Below, piece by piece: positions 17,926 through 26,965 of a stretch of 64,000 nucleotides of DNA. The translations under genes were made by a program, and so were the position numbers. Location: contig JAQBXR010000011.1 of the NCBI GenBank assembly GCA_027623295.1, positions 42,105 to 106,104 on the forward strand, in the 5' to 3' direction. Under the pieces are notes generated by a model, which worked only from the letters and a program-made list of their open reading frames with translations, made no database searches and had not been told where the DNA came from. Within the stretch, counting starts at the first letter, position 1. The number at the start of each line of letters is the position of its first letter. The stretch is from Planctomycetota bacterium. GTDB lineage: Bacteria > Planctomycetota > UBA1135.

Positions 17926-20537
17926 TCTTCGACCGTCATGAGCACCTCTCGCGCCTTCGAACCTACGAAGGGACCGAGCACTCCTTGTTCCGTCATGATA
18001 TCTATAAGGCGGCTTGCGCGGGTATATCCAACGCTAAGAGCTCGCTGAATCAGCGATGCGGAGCCACGTCCGCTCTGAAGGATGACGCGCACAGCCTCGT
18101 CGTACATGGGGTCGTCCACCTCACCGGAGCTTCCAGCAGCTGGGCCCTTCATTTGGATGAGATCCTCGAGGAATTCCGGCTTACCGTGACGGCGTAGGTG
18201 ATCACAGACATCGTTCACCTCCTTGGTGCTCACGAAAGCGCCCTGTCCACGCACCAGGACGGCGGACCCAGGTGGGCGGTAAAGGAAGTCACCGTTGCCG
18301 AGTAGGCATTCAGCGCCACCTTCATCTAGAACCACGCGGCTATCGATGCCGGTGTTCACGCGGAAGGAAACACGAACTGGGAGGTTTGCCTTAATCAAGC
18401 CGGTCACCACGTCGGTCGATGGACGTTGGGTCGCCACGATGAGGTGAATACCTGCCGCACGCGCTTTCGCTGCAATCCGTGCAATGGCAGTTTCCACTTC
18501 CTTCTTGGCGGTCATCATGAGGTCGGCGAGCTCATCGATCACGATTACATAGTAAGGAATGTTTGCTGGGTATTCCTCGGCGTCGTAAGCGTCGCCGAGG
18601 ATTTTTTGCAGACCGGTCACGCCGATTTGGTTGTAATCGTTAATGCTGCGCACCCCAACCATCTTGAACATGTGCAGGCGATCTTCCATCTGACGCACCG
18701 ACCAATCAAGAACGAATGGCGCACGCTTCATGTCGGTGACCACTGGGCACAGCAGGTGCGGGATGTCGGCAAACACTTGCAGTTCGACCTGCTTGGGGTC
18801 GATCATGACGAAACGCACTTGATCCGGGGTGCGCGTGAGCAGCATTGTGACCAAAATACTGTTGATACAAACCGACTTACCGGAACCGGTAGTTCCTGCA
18901 ATCAACATGTGTGGCATTTTGGCGAGATCTTCCACCGCCTTCTTGCCAAGCGTGTCGCAACCCAAAACCATCGGTAGTTTGTTGGTGAGGACATCTAGTT
19001 TTTGGCCATCGAATACGTCCTTTAGACGCACTGAATCGCGTTTCAGGTTTGGCACCTCAATGCCCACGGTCGAGCGTCCGGCAAGTGGGAACACAATCCG
19101 CACCGAGTGAGTGCCGAGCGCAATGCCGAGGTCTTCCCGCTGACTCTTCAGCTTTTTCACCGAAACGCCTGCAGCAAGTTGAACCTCAAACATGGTTAGC
19201 GTTGGGCCCCGTTCTGCACCGACCACTTTTCCATCCAGGCCGAAGGCATCAAATGCAACTTGAAGTTTGCGGCCGAGCTCATTGATTTCACCACGTTGAT
19301 CTTCGTGGTTCGAGTTTTCACTCTTAATCAACAAGTTGCTGGAGGGCATGGACGCCAGAGTTGGTTTCCGTTGCGCCTTCTTCCTCCTAGCTAGCTCAAG
19401 ACCTTCATCGGCATCCAACTCTGCACTGCGCATTTCTGGTGTCTTGGAAATGCCCGGCAAAGCGAACTCGCCATCTGGGTTGAGCGCCGTGACTGGTTTT
19501 ACTTCTGATGGAGCAGGCTTGGGTTGCGGTTTTTCAGCAGCCGATTGCTCTCCGCCCAACGGTTCCCCCTCCGCGTCATCGGAAACATTCTTGCCACCAA
19601 TCTTAAGCTTCATCGGGGGAGCGACTTCATCGACCACGACCACTTCTTCTGCCTCAGCAGCAGCGGCCGCCGCCTTTTCTTGCTCGATTTCAAAGGGCTG
19701 CATTTCGCCACGCAGCATGTTCCAGAAACGACGCATGCCACTGGCTGCCCTGGCGCGGTTCTCTTCCGCCTCTTCCAAGATGGCTTTGCGCTCCTTACTC
19801 CCCCATGGCAGGTCTTGCTGCTTCAGGGAACCGGCGCCGCGCTTCAATAAATCGCGAACTAAAGGAACGAAGGCCCATTCCGTGGCCATGAAACTTGAAA
19901 GGCAAGCAAGCAAAGTCAGCACCACGCCAATCCCGAAGGGGCCGAGTGCTTCACTTAAGGACGGATAGACCGTAGAGCCAATCCATCCGCCCTGCCCGCT
20001 AGGGAAGGTGTTGGTGCCAACAACATCGCCAGAAGCCTGGGCAATTAGGGAGCCGGTAAAACTCAGTAATACGATGCCGACTAATTTGAACTCGGCATAG
20101 CCACTGCTGCTTTCACGTAGTAATCGCGCGATACCCCAAAAGGCACCAAAGGCGGGCATGACAAAGGCACCCATGCCAAGAAAGACCAATAACCAGTCTG
20201 CCAAGTTGTAGCCGAGGCGTCCGCACAAGTTGCCCGAGCCTTGCTCATAACTCAGTAAAGCAACCAACACATAAATCGACGCGGCCGCCAACACCATGCC
20301 GAAAGGTTGGCGCCCGCGTTTGCCTTGCAGAGCTGCCAAACAAACCGAGCCAAACCAGCGCAAAGCTGATGCCACGGTCAGGAAAATCGTGGCGGCCCAA
20401 CCAAGAACTACACCTACACCGGCACCCATAAATCCAACCTGAGTTCCAGCTTGGTTGCGTTTGGGGGCGCGCTTTTGGGTCGTCTTCTTTTCCGAAGCCG
20501 TTTTGCGCGTGGTTTTCTTTTTCCGGGAAGTGGCCAA
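17895..20537 (-). CDS. ftsK: DNA translocase FtsK/SpoIIIE
   Basis: An 880-residue septal DNA translocase. A Lys/Arg-rich N-terminus (about 1-30) leads into four to five transmembrane helices (about 40-220), then an acidic/Pro-rich linker, and the alpha-beta motor with Walker A GTTGSGKSVCINSILV near residue 545. The C-terminal gamma winged-helix that reads KOPS-type sites is present (YDEAVRVILQSGRGSASLIQR to GSKAREVLMT). It heads the ftsK-rimO-pgsA-sigma-54 activator run, and its stop lies inside rimO. Confidence 0.95.
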   Translation of the reverse strand: MATSRKKKTTRKTASEKKTTQKRAPKRNQAGTQVGFMGAGVGVVLGWAATIFLTVASALRWFGSVCLAALQGKRGRQPFGMVLAAASIYVLVALLSYEQGSGNLCGRLGYNLADWLLVFLGMGAFVMPAFGAFWGIARLLRESSSGYAEFKLVGIVLLSFTGSLIAQASGDVVGTNTFPSGQGGWIGSTVYPSLSEALGPFGIGVVLTLLACLSSFMATEWAFVPLVRDLLKRGAGSLKQQDLPWGSKERKAILEEAEENRARAASGMRRFWNMLRGEMQPFEIEQEKAAAAAAEAEEVVVVDEVAPPMKLKIGGKNVSDDAEGEPLGGEQSAAEKPQPKPAPSEVKPVTALNPDGEFALPGISKTPEMRSAELDADEGLELARRKKAQRKPTLASMPSSNLLIKSENSNHEDQRGEINELGRKLQVAFDAFGLDGKVVGAERGPTLTMFEVQLAAGVSVKKLKSQREDLGIALGTHSVRIVFPLAGRSTVGIEVPNLKRDSVRLKDVFDGQKLDVLTNKLPMVLGCDTLGKKAVEDLAKMPHMLIAGTTGSGKSVCINSILVTMLLTRTPDQVRFVMIDPKQVELQVFADIPHLLCPVVTDMKRAPFVLDWSVRQMEDRLHMFKMVGVRSINDYNQIGVTGLQKILGDAYDAEEYPANIPYYVIVIDELADLMMTAKKEVETAIARIAAKARAAGIHLIVATQRPSTDVVTGLIKANLPVRVSFRVNTGIDSRVVLDEGGAECLLGNGDFLYRPPGSAVLVRGQGAFVSTKEVNDVCDHLRRHGKPEFLEDLIQMKGPAAGSSGEVDDPMYDEAVRVILQSGRGSASLIQRALSVGYTRASRLIDIMTEQGVLGPFVGSKAREVLMTVEEWEERNQQPQ

Positions 20538-20630
20538 GACGCCCCTATCCTAAAGCCTAGGCCCTCGTAAAAACAGAGGAAACGGCCTAGTAACCGCGTA
20601 ATCTCGAATTGGACGCCTTAGAAAGGGGGC

Positions 20631-22439
20631 TTACTCCTCTTCAGGGTCCACGTCCTCGGTGTAGCCGAGCTGACCCATCTGATTCATGTCCTTCGCCGAC
20701 ATTTCGACCTCATCGCCGATGGCTTTGGGCAGAGCATCAAAGAAATCCTGCATGGCGGTAAGCAATTTCTCAACCTGATCCGGCTGTTCGGTGGCAAAGT
20801 TTTGCACTTCATCGTCGTGGTAACGCCATAGGTCTTGATGACCGCTCTCCCACTGCACCATTTTCCAATCTTGCGTGCGCCAGCCCTGCTTCCGCGCCTT
20901 GCCCAGCTTGAACTGTTGAGCTTCCATGTAAATGGTGCGGTCCGGCGAACCGAAGCCACTCTGCAGAGCCCCTTGAAGTGGGTAAGACTCGACATCGTCC
21001 AAGTCGCTCGGGCGCTCTAGGCCAGCCGCGGCGAGAAAAGTTGGGACGATGTCGAGGTGGGCGACGGTTTCCGAAACGCGAGTTCCAGCGCCGACGCCTC
21101 CAGGTAGGTGAAGGATCATGGGCACATGCTGCGTGGCCTCATACAACGACGGCACGTGGTCGTGAAAAATCTCGCCTTCTCCAAAACACTCGCCATGGTC
21201 AGAGGTGAGCAGCACCAACGTATTCTTCAATCCGGGGTCGCGCGTTTCTAGAACTTCCAGGATTTCAGCGAAGTAATCGTCGAGCATAGCAATCTCCCCG
21301 CGATACCGCGCCATGGCATCGGCATCGGTAGGGTCGAAGGCGGTTGGCTGCGCTTGCCCTTTTTTCTCCAAAGCCGCTGAGAGGTAAGGCTCGGTCGGAC
21401 GATACGGTGCGTGGGCATCGTAAAGGTGAAGGAAAAGGAAGTACGGATCTTCCTGCGGGATACCCTCCAGCCATTCGGTCGCACGTTGCTGCACCAAAGG
21501 ACCGTCGGAATAGGCGGTTGGCGCGTGCGGAATGAATGGATAAAACCCATTTACCCAACCGGTATCCGCAAAACGGAAACGTCGCAAACGGAGCAGCGGG
21601 TTTTCCAGCAAACGATCATCGAAGCGCTCAAAGCCTTGATCGAAACCAAAACGCGCCACTAACGGGAACGCTGCAATGAAACCGCCGGTGCGATATCCAT
21701 GATCGCGTAAGTGCGTAGCAATCGAAGGAACCCCGTCCTTTGTTGCCATGCCAAGCATGTTGGCGCGCAGACCATGCGACGGTGGATAAACCCCAGTCAA
21801 CATGCTGGCATGCTCTGGCCCCGTTATGGGAGTGACTGCAACTGCATCGTCAAAAATCAAACTCCGCTCTGCAAAGGCGCTTAATGTTGGCATTTCCAAA
21901 TCAGTGCCGCCGTACATGGGAAGGACGTCGGCGCGCACGGTGTCCCAACTAATCAAAACGATATTGGGTGACCCTTGGGGAGCTTTCGCGATGGGCGCCG
22001 GCAAAACCTTTGCGGTCTCCTCTCCACTGACGAGCAAGAAGATGCCGAGTGCTCCCGGAAGAAGAGCACCAGGGCACAACACGCGCCAGAATTTATCGAT
22101 CGATTTCCACGGCATGAAAATTACCGCGAGAGAGACCGCAAGACCAATCCCGTAGCGCAGAATCGGCGGCTCTGCATCGCGCACGATAAACATGGGCACC
22201 ATGAAGAATCCATGGCGTAAAACCAAAAGCATAACGCCAACGATGCTCGCAAATTTAGCCTTAAAAATGCGACTCAACACCAAGAACACCAACCCGTAAA
22301 AACCAAATGGCATACAGATGGCAGTGAGGGTTACCACAAATCCTTCGACCGGCTCGCCCGGACCAAGGTAGGTCTGCACAATGTCAAACAGCGCGAGTGA
22401 TGCACCGAGACGAAGTAAAAGAGAGCGAGATTCAGGCAT
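20631..22439 (-). CDS. Membrane-anchored sulfatase-fold hydrolase, Thr nucleophile (paralogue B)
   Basis: A 602-residue protein with about five N-terminal transmembrane helices (residues 10-140) followed by an alkaline-phosphatase-superfamily domain. Metal ligands are seen in ISWDTVRADVLPMYGG and LLTSDHGECFG. In the nucleophile loop TPITGPEHASMLTG, Thr206 stands where sulfatases carry the Cys/Ser that becomes formylglycine, and the CxPxR signature is absent. Thr is the nucleophile in phosphoethanolamine and glycerol-phosphate transferases of this superfamily, so a phosphoryl substrate is more likely than a sulfate ester. The start at 22439 overlaps the coaB stop by eight bases; an upstream ATG at 22490 would add 17 residues without a helix. 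Paralogue of the 23087-24922 gene. Confidence 0.82.
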   Translation of the reverse strand: MPESRSLLLRLGASLALFDIVQTYLGPGEPVEGFVVTLTAICMPFGFYGLVFLVLSRIFKAKFASIVGVMLLVLRHGFFMVPMFIVRDAEPPILRYGIGLAVSLAVIFMPWKSIDKFWRVLCPGALLPGALGIFLLVSGEETAKVLPAPIAKAPQGSPNIVLISWDTVRADVLPMYGGTDLEMPTLSAFAERSLIFDDAVAVTPITGPEHASMLTGVYPPSHGLRANMLGMATKDGVPSIATHLRDHGYRTGGFIAAFPLVARFGFDQGFERFDDRLLENPLLRLRRFRFADTGWVNGFYPFIPHAPTAYSDGPLVQQRATEWLEGIPQEDPYFLFLHLYDAHAPYRPTEPYLSAALEKKGQAQPTAFDPTDADAMARYRGEIAMLDDYFAEILEVLETRDPGLKNTLVLLTSDHGECFGEGEIFHDHVPSLYEATQHVPMILHLPGGVGAGTRVSETVAHLDIVPTFLAAAGLERPSDLDDVESYPLQGALQSGFGSPDRTIYMEAQQFKLGKARKQGWRTQDWKMVQWESGHQDLWRYHDDEVQNFATEQPDQVEKLLTAMQDFFDALPKAIGDEVEMSAKDMNQMGQLGYTEDVDPEEE

Positions 22440-23073
22440 GGCTGGAGGTGTTGTTCGGCCCCAGGATGAGATCCAGCAGGGCACTGGCAAGTCGTGCCTT
22501 GGGCATAGGTCCCAGAGGGTGACGACTTCCTTGTTGGGAGAATAGTTCTACAGCAGAAGCTTCCGCGCCTTGCGCTTCCACTCCATTCAAAACTAAATAA
22601 TCCAGATTCTTCGCCGACATCTTACGCCGGGCTTCCTGCTCGGCATTGTGAGTTTCCAAAGCAAACCCTACCGCAAGACGACTTCCTTTTCCCAAGGCCA
22701 AGGTAGCGAGGATGTCCGGGTTTGGCGTCATTTCCAAAACGAGGTCCTCCCCCGCCTGACGCTTCAACTTGGCTTCCGAGACCGCACGAGGCCGATAATC
22801 GGCAACTGCTGCAACTCCAAAGACGCCGTTGCAAGAGGGCCATTCCGCCTCACAAGCCGCCAGCATTTCCAAAGCGCTTTCCACGTCCAAACGCGTGACT
22901 CCCTCAGGGGTTGATAAATTCACCGGGCCACTCACCAAACAAACTTCATGTCCTCGAGCAACCAGTGCTGCAGCCAGTGCATAACCCATTTGTCCGCTGC
23001 TGCGATTACTAAGGAAACGCACCGGGTCGATGGCTTCCATAGTCGGGCCGGCGGTGAGGAGGTAGCGGGCCAT
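22432..23073 (-). CDS. coaB: Phosphopantothenate-cysteine ligase (stand-alone CoaB)
   Basis: A 213-residue CoaB domain, which joins cysteine to 4'-phosphopantothenate in coenzyme A synthesis. Signatures are TAGPTMEAIDPVRFLSNRSS with SGQMGYALA, the AAVADYRP loop and the substrate lysine region AKLKR, then FALETHN. In most bacteria this domain is fused to CoaC as Dfp; here CoaC is a separate gene 1.9 kb upstream, with a sulfatase-fold gene in between. It lies 13 bases after that gene and overlaps the next one by eight bases. Confidence 0.92.
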   Translation of the reverse strand: MARYLLTAGPTMEAIDPVRFLSNRSSGQMGYALAAALVARGHEVCLVSGPVNLSTPEGVTRLDVESALEMLAACEAEWPSCNGVFGVAAVADYRPRAVSEAKLKRQAGEDLVLEMTPNPDILATLALGKGSRLAVGFALETHNAEQEARRKMSAKNLDYLVLNGVEAQGAEASAVELFSQQGSRHPLGPMPKARLASALLDLILGPNNTSSHA

Positions 23074-23086
23074 GGAAAAGACTCGG

Positions 23087-24922
23087 TTAGTTTTGGTCCT
23101 CTTCTTCTACATCACCAACGTAACCTAAATCGCTCAACGCTTCGGCATCGGCTTGGGACTGACTAACCTCACCTGCTACCACTTTTTTCAGTTCGCCGAA
23201 ATAGGCCAACAACTCAGCTAAAAGACTCCCGGCAAGTTCCGGTTGCTGCTCGAGAAGGTTCACCTCTTCACTCTGACGGTATTCCCATAACTGCTGAATG
23301 TCATCAGCAGCAACGCCCTTTATCAACTTCCATTTAGGCGTTCGCCAAGCTTGAATGCGGCGGTCGCCACCTTTGGCTCTTTCCAAATTGAAGTGCTGTG
23401 CCTCCATGTAAACCTTGCGTTCTTTGTCCACCATTCCACCTGGCAGCAAGGCTTGCTGCAAAGGGAATGCGTTTTCGTTACGCTCCGAGCGCGACTCAAG
23501 GCCAGCGGCTGCCATTAAGGTTGGGTAGATATCACTGTGCGTAACAGTCTCCTCAATTTTAAGGCCAGCTCCCTTATGGCCGGGGAGGTGCAAGAACATC
23601 GGCACGTGCTGAGTCGCTTCGTACAAGGACTCGGTATGGGTTTTATGCAGATTGCCTTCTCCGAAACATTCGCCGTGATCCGATGTGAGCAGCACCACAG
23701 TGTTTTCCAAACCGGGGTCATGCTTCTCTAATTCTGCAAGCATCTCGCTTAAGAAGTCGTCCATCCTTGCGACATCGCCACGGTACCGCGCGAACGGCTT
23801 GACATCTTCCTCCATGGCCGCGAGGGGGAGCGCTTTGCCTAAACCGGCATCGGCGATTTCCTTGTACTTCCCTTCTGGATTCCACGGGCCATGCGCATCG
23901 TAGAGGTGGAGGAATAGGAAGTAGGGGTCTTCTTCCGGCAGCGAATCGAGCCAATCAAAGGCACGTTGTTGGACGATGCCACCTGGCGTCGATGCGCGCG
24001 TACTCTTGCCCATGATAGGAGCAAAAGGAACCACCCACATGGAATCAAAGAAGCCGAGATCCTTCAAGCGCAGGGCGAAAGATTCGTCCATGCGGTCATC
24101 GTAAACCTCAAAGCCGCCACCGAAACCAAATCGATTGCGCATTGGGTAGGCTGCAACGAATCCGCCGGTGCGATAACCGTTTTCCTTCAACTCCTCCGGC
24201 AAGCGCACGACGTTCTCCGGCAAAATTTCTCTCACGTTAGAACGCATACCATGCGACGGCGGCACCACTCCGGTCAACATGGATGCGTGCGACGGCCCGG
24301 TAATCGGAGCGTGTGCAACCGCATCGTTGAACTGAATGGAAGTGTCTGCAAACTCCTGCAGGCGAGGCATCGGCAGCATGGTGCCGCCATACATGGGAAG
24401 AACGTCAGCGCGAACAGTGTCCCAGCTAACCAAAACAATGTTTGGTGATCCCTTTTTCGCAGATGCAACTGGCCCTGCCGAGGTGTCGGCTTTCTCGGGA
24501 GTGTTCAGAAAGACAATCATGCAAACCAGGCCAACAACCGTCATGACGGGCATAGCCTTCTTCAGCATGGCGCTTAGTTTTGGCCACGGCACAAAAAGGA
24601 CAATCAAGCATGCGACAATGCCAATCGCGAAGCGCATCGATGCGGCTTCCAGGTGCCCCCACCAAAGGTGCGCAATAATGTACTTGATGAACCGGGCGAA
24701 GAACAGAAACCAACCGACTGCCAAAACCTTATTTTCTGGCACAAACTTCCGTACCGGCCAAAAAACCAGCCAATAAAACGCGAAGGGCATCAGGCAAGCC
24801 GCCGACCACAACTGCCAGTCGCTATTTGCGGGCGAGATGTTGTGGTGAAGAACCATCTGCAACGCATCGAAAGTGCCTAGTGCAAAAGCGAGGCGCAGGG
24901 CGAAGTTTCTGGGGTCTTTCAT
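23087..24922 (-). CDS. Membrane-anchored sulfatase-fold hydrolase, Thr nucleophile (paralogue A)
   Basis: A 611-residue paralogue of the 20631-22439 protein with the same plan: about five N-terminal helices (residues 8-140), then a sulfatase-fold catalytic domain. WDTVRADVLPMYGG, the nucleophile loop APITGPSHASMLTG (Thr208 in the Cys/Ser position) and LLTSDHGECFGEG are conserved between the two. The acidic C-terminus ends in VGDVEEED. It sits between coaC (56 bases upstream) and coaB (13 bases downstream). The substrate is unknown; a membrane phospholipid, lipid A or glycan phosphoester is possible by analogy to EptA/LtaS. Confidence 0.82.
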   Translation of the reverse strand: MKDPRNFALRLAFALGTFDALQMVLHHNISPANSDWQLWSAACLMPFAFYWLVFWPVRKFVPENKVLAVGWFLFFARFIKYIIAHLWWGHLEAASMRFAIGIVACLIVLFVPWPKLSAMLKKAMPVMTVVGLVCMIVFLNTPEKADTSAGPVASAKKGSPNIVLVSWDTVRADVLPMYGGTMLPMPRLQEFADTSIQFNDAVAHAPITGPSHASMLTGVVPPSHGMRSNVREILPENVVRLPEELKENGYRTGGFVAAYPMRNRFGFGGGFEVYDDRMDESFALRLKDLGFFDSMWVVPFAPIMGKSTRASTPGGIVQQRAFDWLDSLPEEDPYFLFLHLYDAHGPWNPEGKYKEIADAGLGKALPLAAMEEDVKPFARYRGDVARMDDFLSEMLAELEKHDPGLENTVVLLTSDHGECFGEGNLHKTHTESLYEATQHVPMFLHLPGHKGAGLKIEETVTHSDIYPTLMAAAGLESRSERNENAFPLQQALLPGGMVDKERKVYMEAQHFNLERAKGGDRRIQAWRTPKWKLIKGVAADDIQQLWEYRQSEEVNLLEQQPELAGSLLAELLAYFGELKKVVAGEVSQSQADAEALSDLGYVGDVEEEDQN

Positions 24923-24978
24923 GGGTGCAAAAGCGTAAACCGCAAGCGTATCCGATATGTCGGGCTTTTCCTACGGGT

Positions 24979-25521
24979 TCAGGAGGTCAAAGCGGCCTCG
25001 ATGGCCGCCAAAATCACATCGGTTTCGACCATCCGGCCTTCTCCAATTTCACCACAAGCAGTGCCACCGACTACCGGACCCACTTGGATCCAACCATCGG
25101 CCGCTAAAGTCGCGATATTCCGCTGCACAGCGGGGTTTCCCCACATGCCCGGGTGCATGGCGGGAACAATTAAACGTGGGCCTTTGGTGCCATAGGCCAG
25201 TGCAAGGCTGCCAAGCAAGTTCGGCGCCAAACCTAGAGCTAGATTGCCAATGGTATTGGCGGTCGCGGGAACAACGACGAGCACATCTGCATCTTTGGCA
25301 AAAGAAATATGATCCATGCCGGCTGGGTCGGCTGGTTCAAATTCATCAACCAAAGCAGGATTTCCGGTGAGGCAGGAAAACTGCAGCGGCGTGACCATTT
25401 CAGCGGCGGATTCGGTCAGGATCACTTGCACACAATGCCCAGCCTGGCTGAGTTGGGAGCAAAGTGCAGCCGCCTTAAAACAAGCTGCGGAACCACTCAC
25501 ACCAACGAGGATTCGTGCCAT
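24979..25521 (-). CDS. coaC: Phosphopantothenoylcysteine decarboxylase (stand-alone CoaC)
   Basis: A 180-residue flavoprotein decarboxylase for 4'-phosphopantothenoylcysteine. It shows the FMN-binding GVSGSAACFKA start, the catalytic His in MDHISFAKDAD, PATANTIGNLALG, the substrate-recognition motif PAMHPGMWGNP and the flap Cys in TACGEIGEGRM. The gene abuts gmk directly: its ATG follows the gmk stop with no spacer. The CoaB half is a separate gene downstream. Length fits a CoaC domain alone. Confidence 0.92.
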   Translation of the reverse strand: MARILVGVSGSAACFKAAALCSQLSQAGHCVQVILTESAAEMVTPLQFSCLTGNPALVDEFEPADPAGMDHISFAKDADVLVVVPATANTIGNLALGLAPNLLGSLALAYGTKGPRLIVPAMHPGMWGNPAVQRNIATLAADGWIQVGPVVGGTACGEIGEGRMVETDVILAAIEAALTS

Positions 25522-26091
25522 CTAGGCGTTCTCCTTGGTGTAGCCAAGCAAGTCCTCGACCTCGGCCTCCATGCGCGAAAAGTCATCGTTAATGACTTGG
25601 TGCATGTAATCCTTGGCGAAAGTCATTTCCTTTTCCACCACAGCGAGGCGCAGGTTCATTTGTTCTTCGGTTTCGGTGCCGCGATCACGCAGACGTTGAC
25701 GCAAAATCTCCAACGACGGCGGCCGCACAAAAATCGAAATGATGGGGAGACCGCAGTCCTTCAACTGCTCCGCACCTTGCACATCGACTTCAAGAACGAT
25801 GTCATGCCCTTTCGCCAGTGAAGCCTCCACATGCTTACGCAAAGTGCCGTAGTGCTTGCCGTGGACTTCGGCGTATTCCAAGAAGGCGCCACTAGCGACC
25901 CACTCCTGAAACTGCTGTTCGGTTACGAAGTGATAGTCGTAACCATCCTTCTCCCCTTTGCGTGGCGCACGCGTGGTTGCGCTGACGGAAAAATCCACCG
26001 TACTGCGCTGCACCAAACGATGGCACAGCGTGGATTTTCCGGAAGCGGTTGGCCCGGAAACGACAATCAGTCGTCCAAGCTCACTCGACAT
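25522..26091 (-). CDS. gmk: Guanylate kinase
   Basis: A 189-residue guanylate kinase phosphorylating GMP to GDP. The P-loop is SGPTASGKST, the GMP-binding region has SATTRAPRKGEKDGYDYHFV and EYAEVHGKHYGT, and the lid has RLRDRGTETEEQM. It overlaps the 3' end of yicC by 11 bases and is followed immediately by coaC, the common yicC-gmk order. rpoZ, which often follows gmk, is not here. Confidence 0.96.
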   Translation of the reverse strand: MSSELGRLIVVSGPTASGKSTLCHRLVQRSTVDFSVSATTRAPRKGEKDGYDYHFVTEQQFQEWVASGAFLEYAEVHGKHYGTLRKHVEASLAKGHDIVLEVDVQGAEQLKDCGLPIISIFVRPPSLEILRQRLRDRGTETEEQMNLRLAVVEKEMTFAKDYMHQVINDDFSRMEAEVEDLLGYTKENA

Positions 26092-26965
26092 TGGCCAACT
26101 GCTCCTTCATTTGCTGCACCACCATTTTCATGGCGACGACCAACTCGGAAAGGTTTTGGTCCGAAGACTTATTGCCCAAAGTGGTGATTTCTCGGTGGCA
26201 TTCCTGAACCAAGAACTCCAACTCGCGCCCCACTGGCCCACCGGCCTTTACTTTTTCTGCAAGACGTTGCAGATGAATGTCTAAGCGCGCGATTTCCTCT
26301 TGGATGTCAGCGCGTTCCGCCAACACCACCAACTCGCGGGCCAAATCAATCGGCTCGCTGCGTTCGATGCTGTCCAGAGCTTTACTCACGCGCTCGGTCA
26401 AACGCGCTTCTTGTGCAGCGCGAACCTTTGGCACCATTTTGTCGATCTTCTTAATCGACACGGCCAAGCTTTTAATGAGGCGCTGCATCTCCTTTGCAAG
26501 TTGCTTGCCTTCCTCTTCGCGCGAAGTCAGTAATGCCTTTAAGGCTTCTTGCGTTGCGGTCAAGACCGCTTGGGCGACACCTTTGGTGATTGCAGGTGCT
26601 TCTTCGGTGCCATGTTGCGCACCTGGAAGCGCTAACAACTCCGCCATCGAAGGCTCCGCCCGCTTAAGCTTCAGCTCCTTTTCCGCTTTACGCCAAGCCT
26701 TGATATAGCCACGTAAAACTTTGAGGTCGAGCTCGGCCACCGGTTGCTCCATAAGGCGCACACGCACTTGCCCAGTCACGCTGCCGCGCTCCAACACCTT
26801 GCGTAATTCTGCCTCAACTTTGGATTCCAGCTCTAAACGATCGTGCGGCAAACGCAACTTTGTGTTCAAACCCTTACCGTTCACCGACCGCAGTTCAACC
26901 GATGCCGTCGCATGACGGTTTTCGCAACGACCTCGGCCATAGCCAGTCATGCTGAAAAGATTCAT
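26081..26965 (-). CDS. yicC: YicC family endoribonuclease
   Basis: A 294-residue YicC protein. It opens with the family hallmark MNLFSMTGYGRG, followed by SVELRSVNGKGLNTKLRLP, and closes with DIHLQRLAE ... GRELEFLVQECHREITTLGNKSSD, the conserved DUF1732 region with the metal-binding His/Glu residues. E. coli YicC is an RNase acting on the small RNA RyhB. It overlaps gmk by 11 bases and pyrE by four. Confidence 0.94.
   Translation of the reverse strand: MNLFSMTGYGRGRCENRHATASVELRSVNGKGLNTKLRLPHDRLELESKVEAELRKVLERGSVTGQVRVRLMEQPVAELDLKVLRGYIKAWRKAEKELKLKRAEPSMAELLALPGAQHGTEEAPAITKGVAQAVLTATQEALKALLTSREEEGKQLAKEMQRLIKSLAVSIKKIDKMVPKVRAAQEARLTERVSKALDSIERSEPIDLARELVVLAERADIQEEIARLDIHLQRLAEKVKAGGPVGRELEFLVQECHREITTLGNKSSDQNLSELVVAMKMVVQQMKEQLANVE

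Noticed and set aside
24979..25521. The CoaC recognition motif is PAMHPGMW rather than the textbook PAMNxxMW.
   Set aside because: His in this position is seen in other CoaBC proteins, such as actinobacterial ones, so it is ordinary variation.
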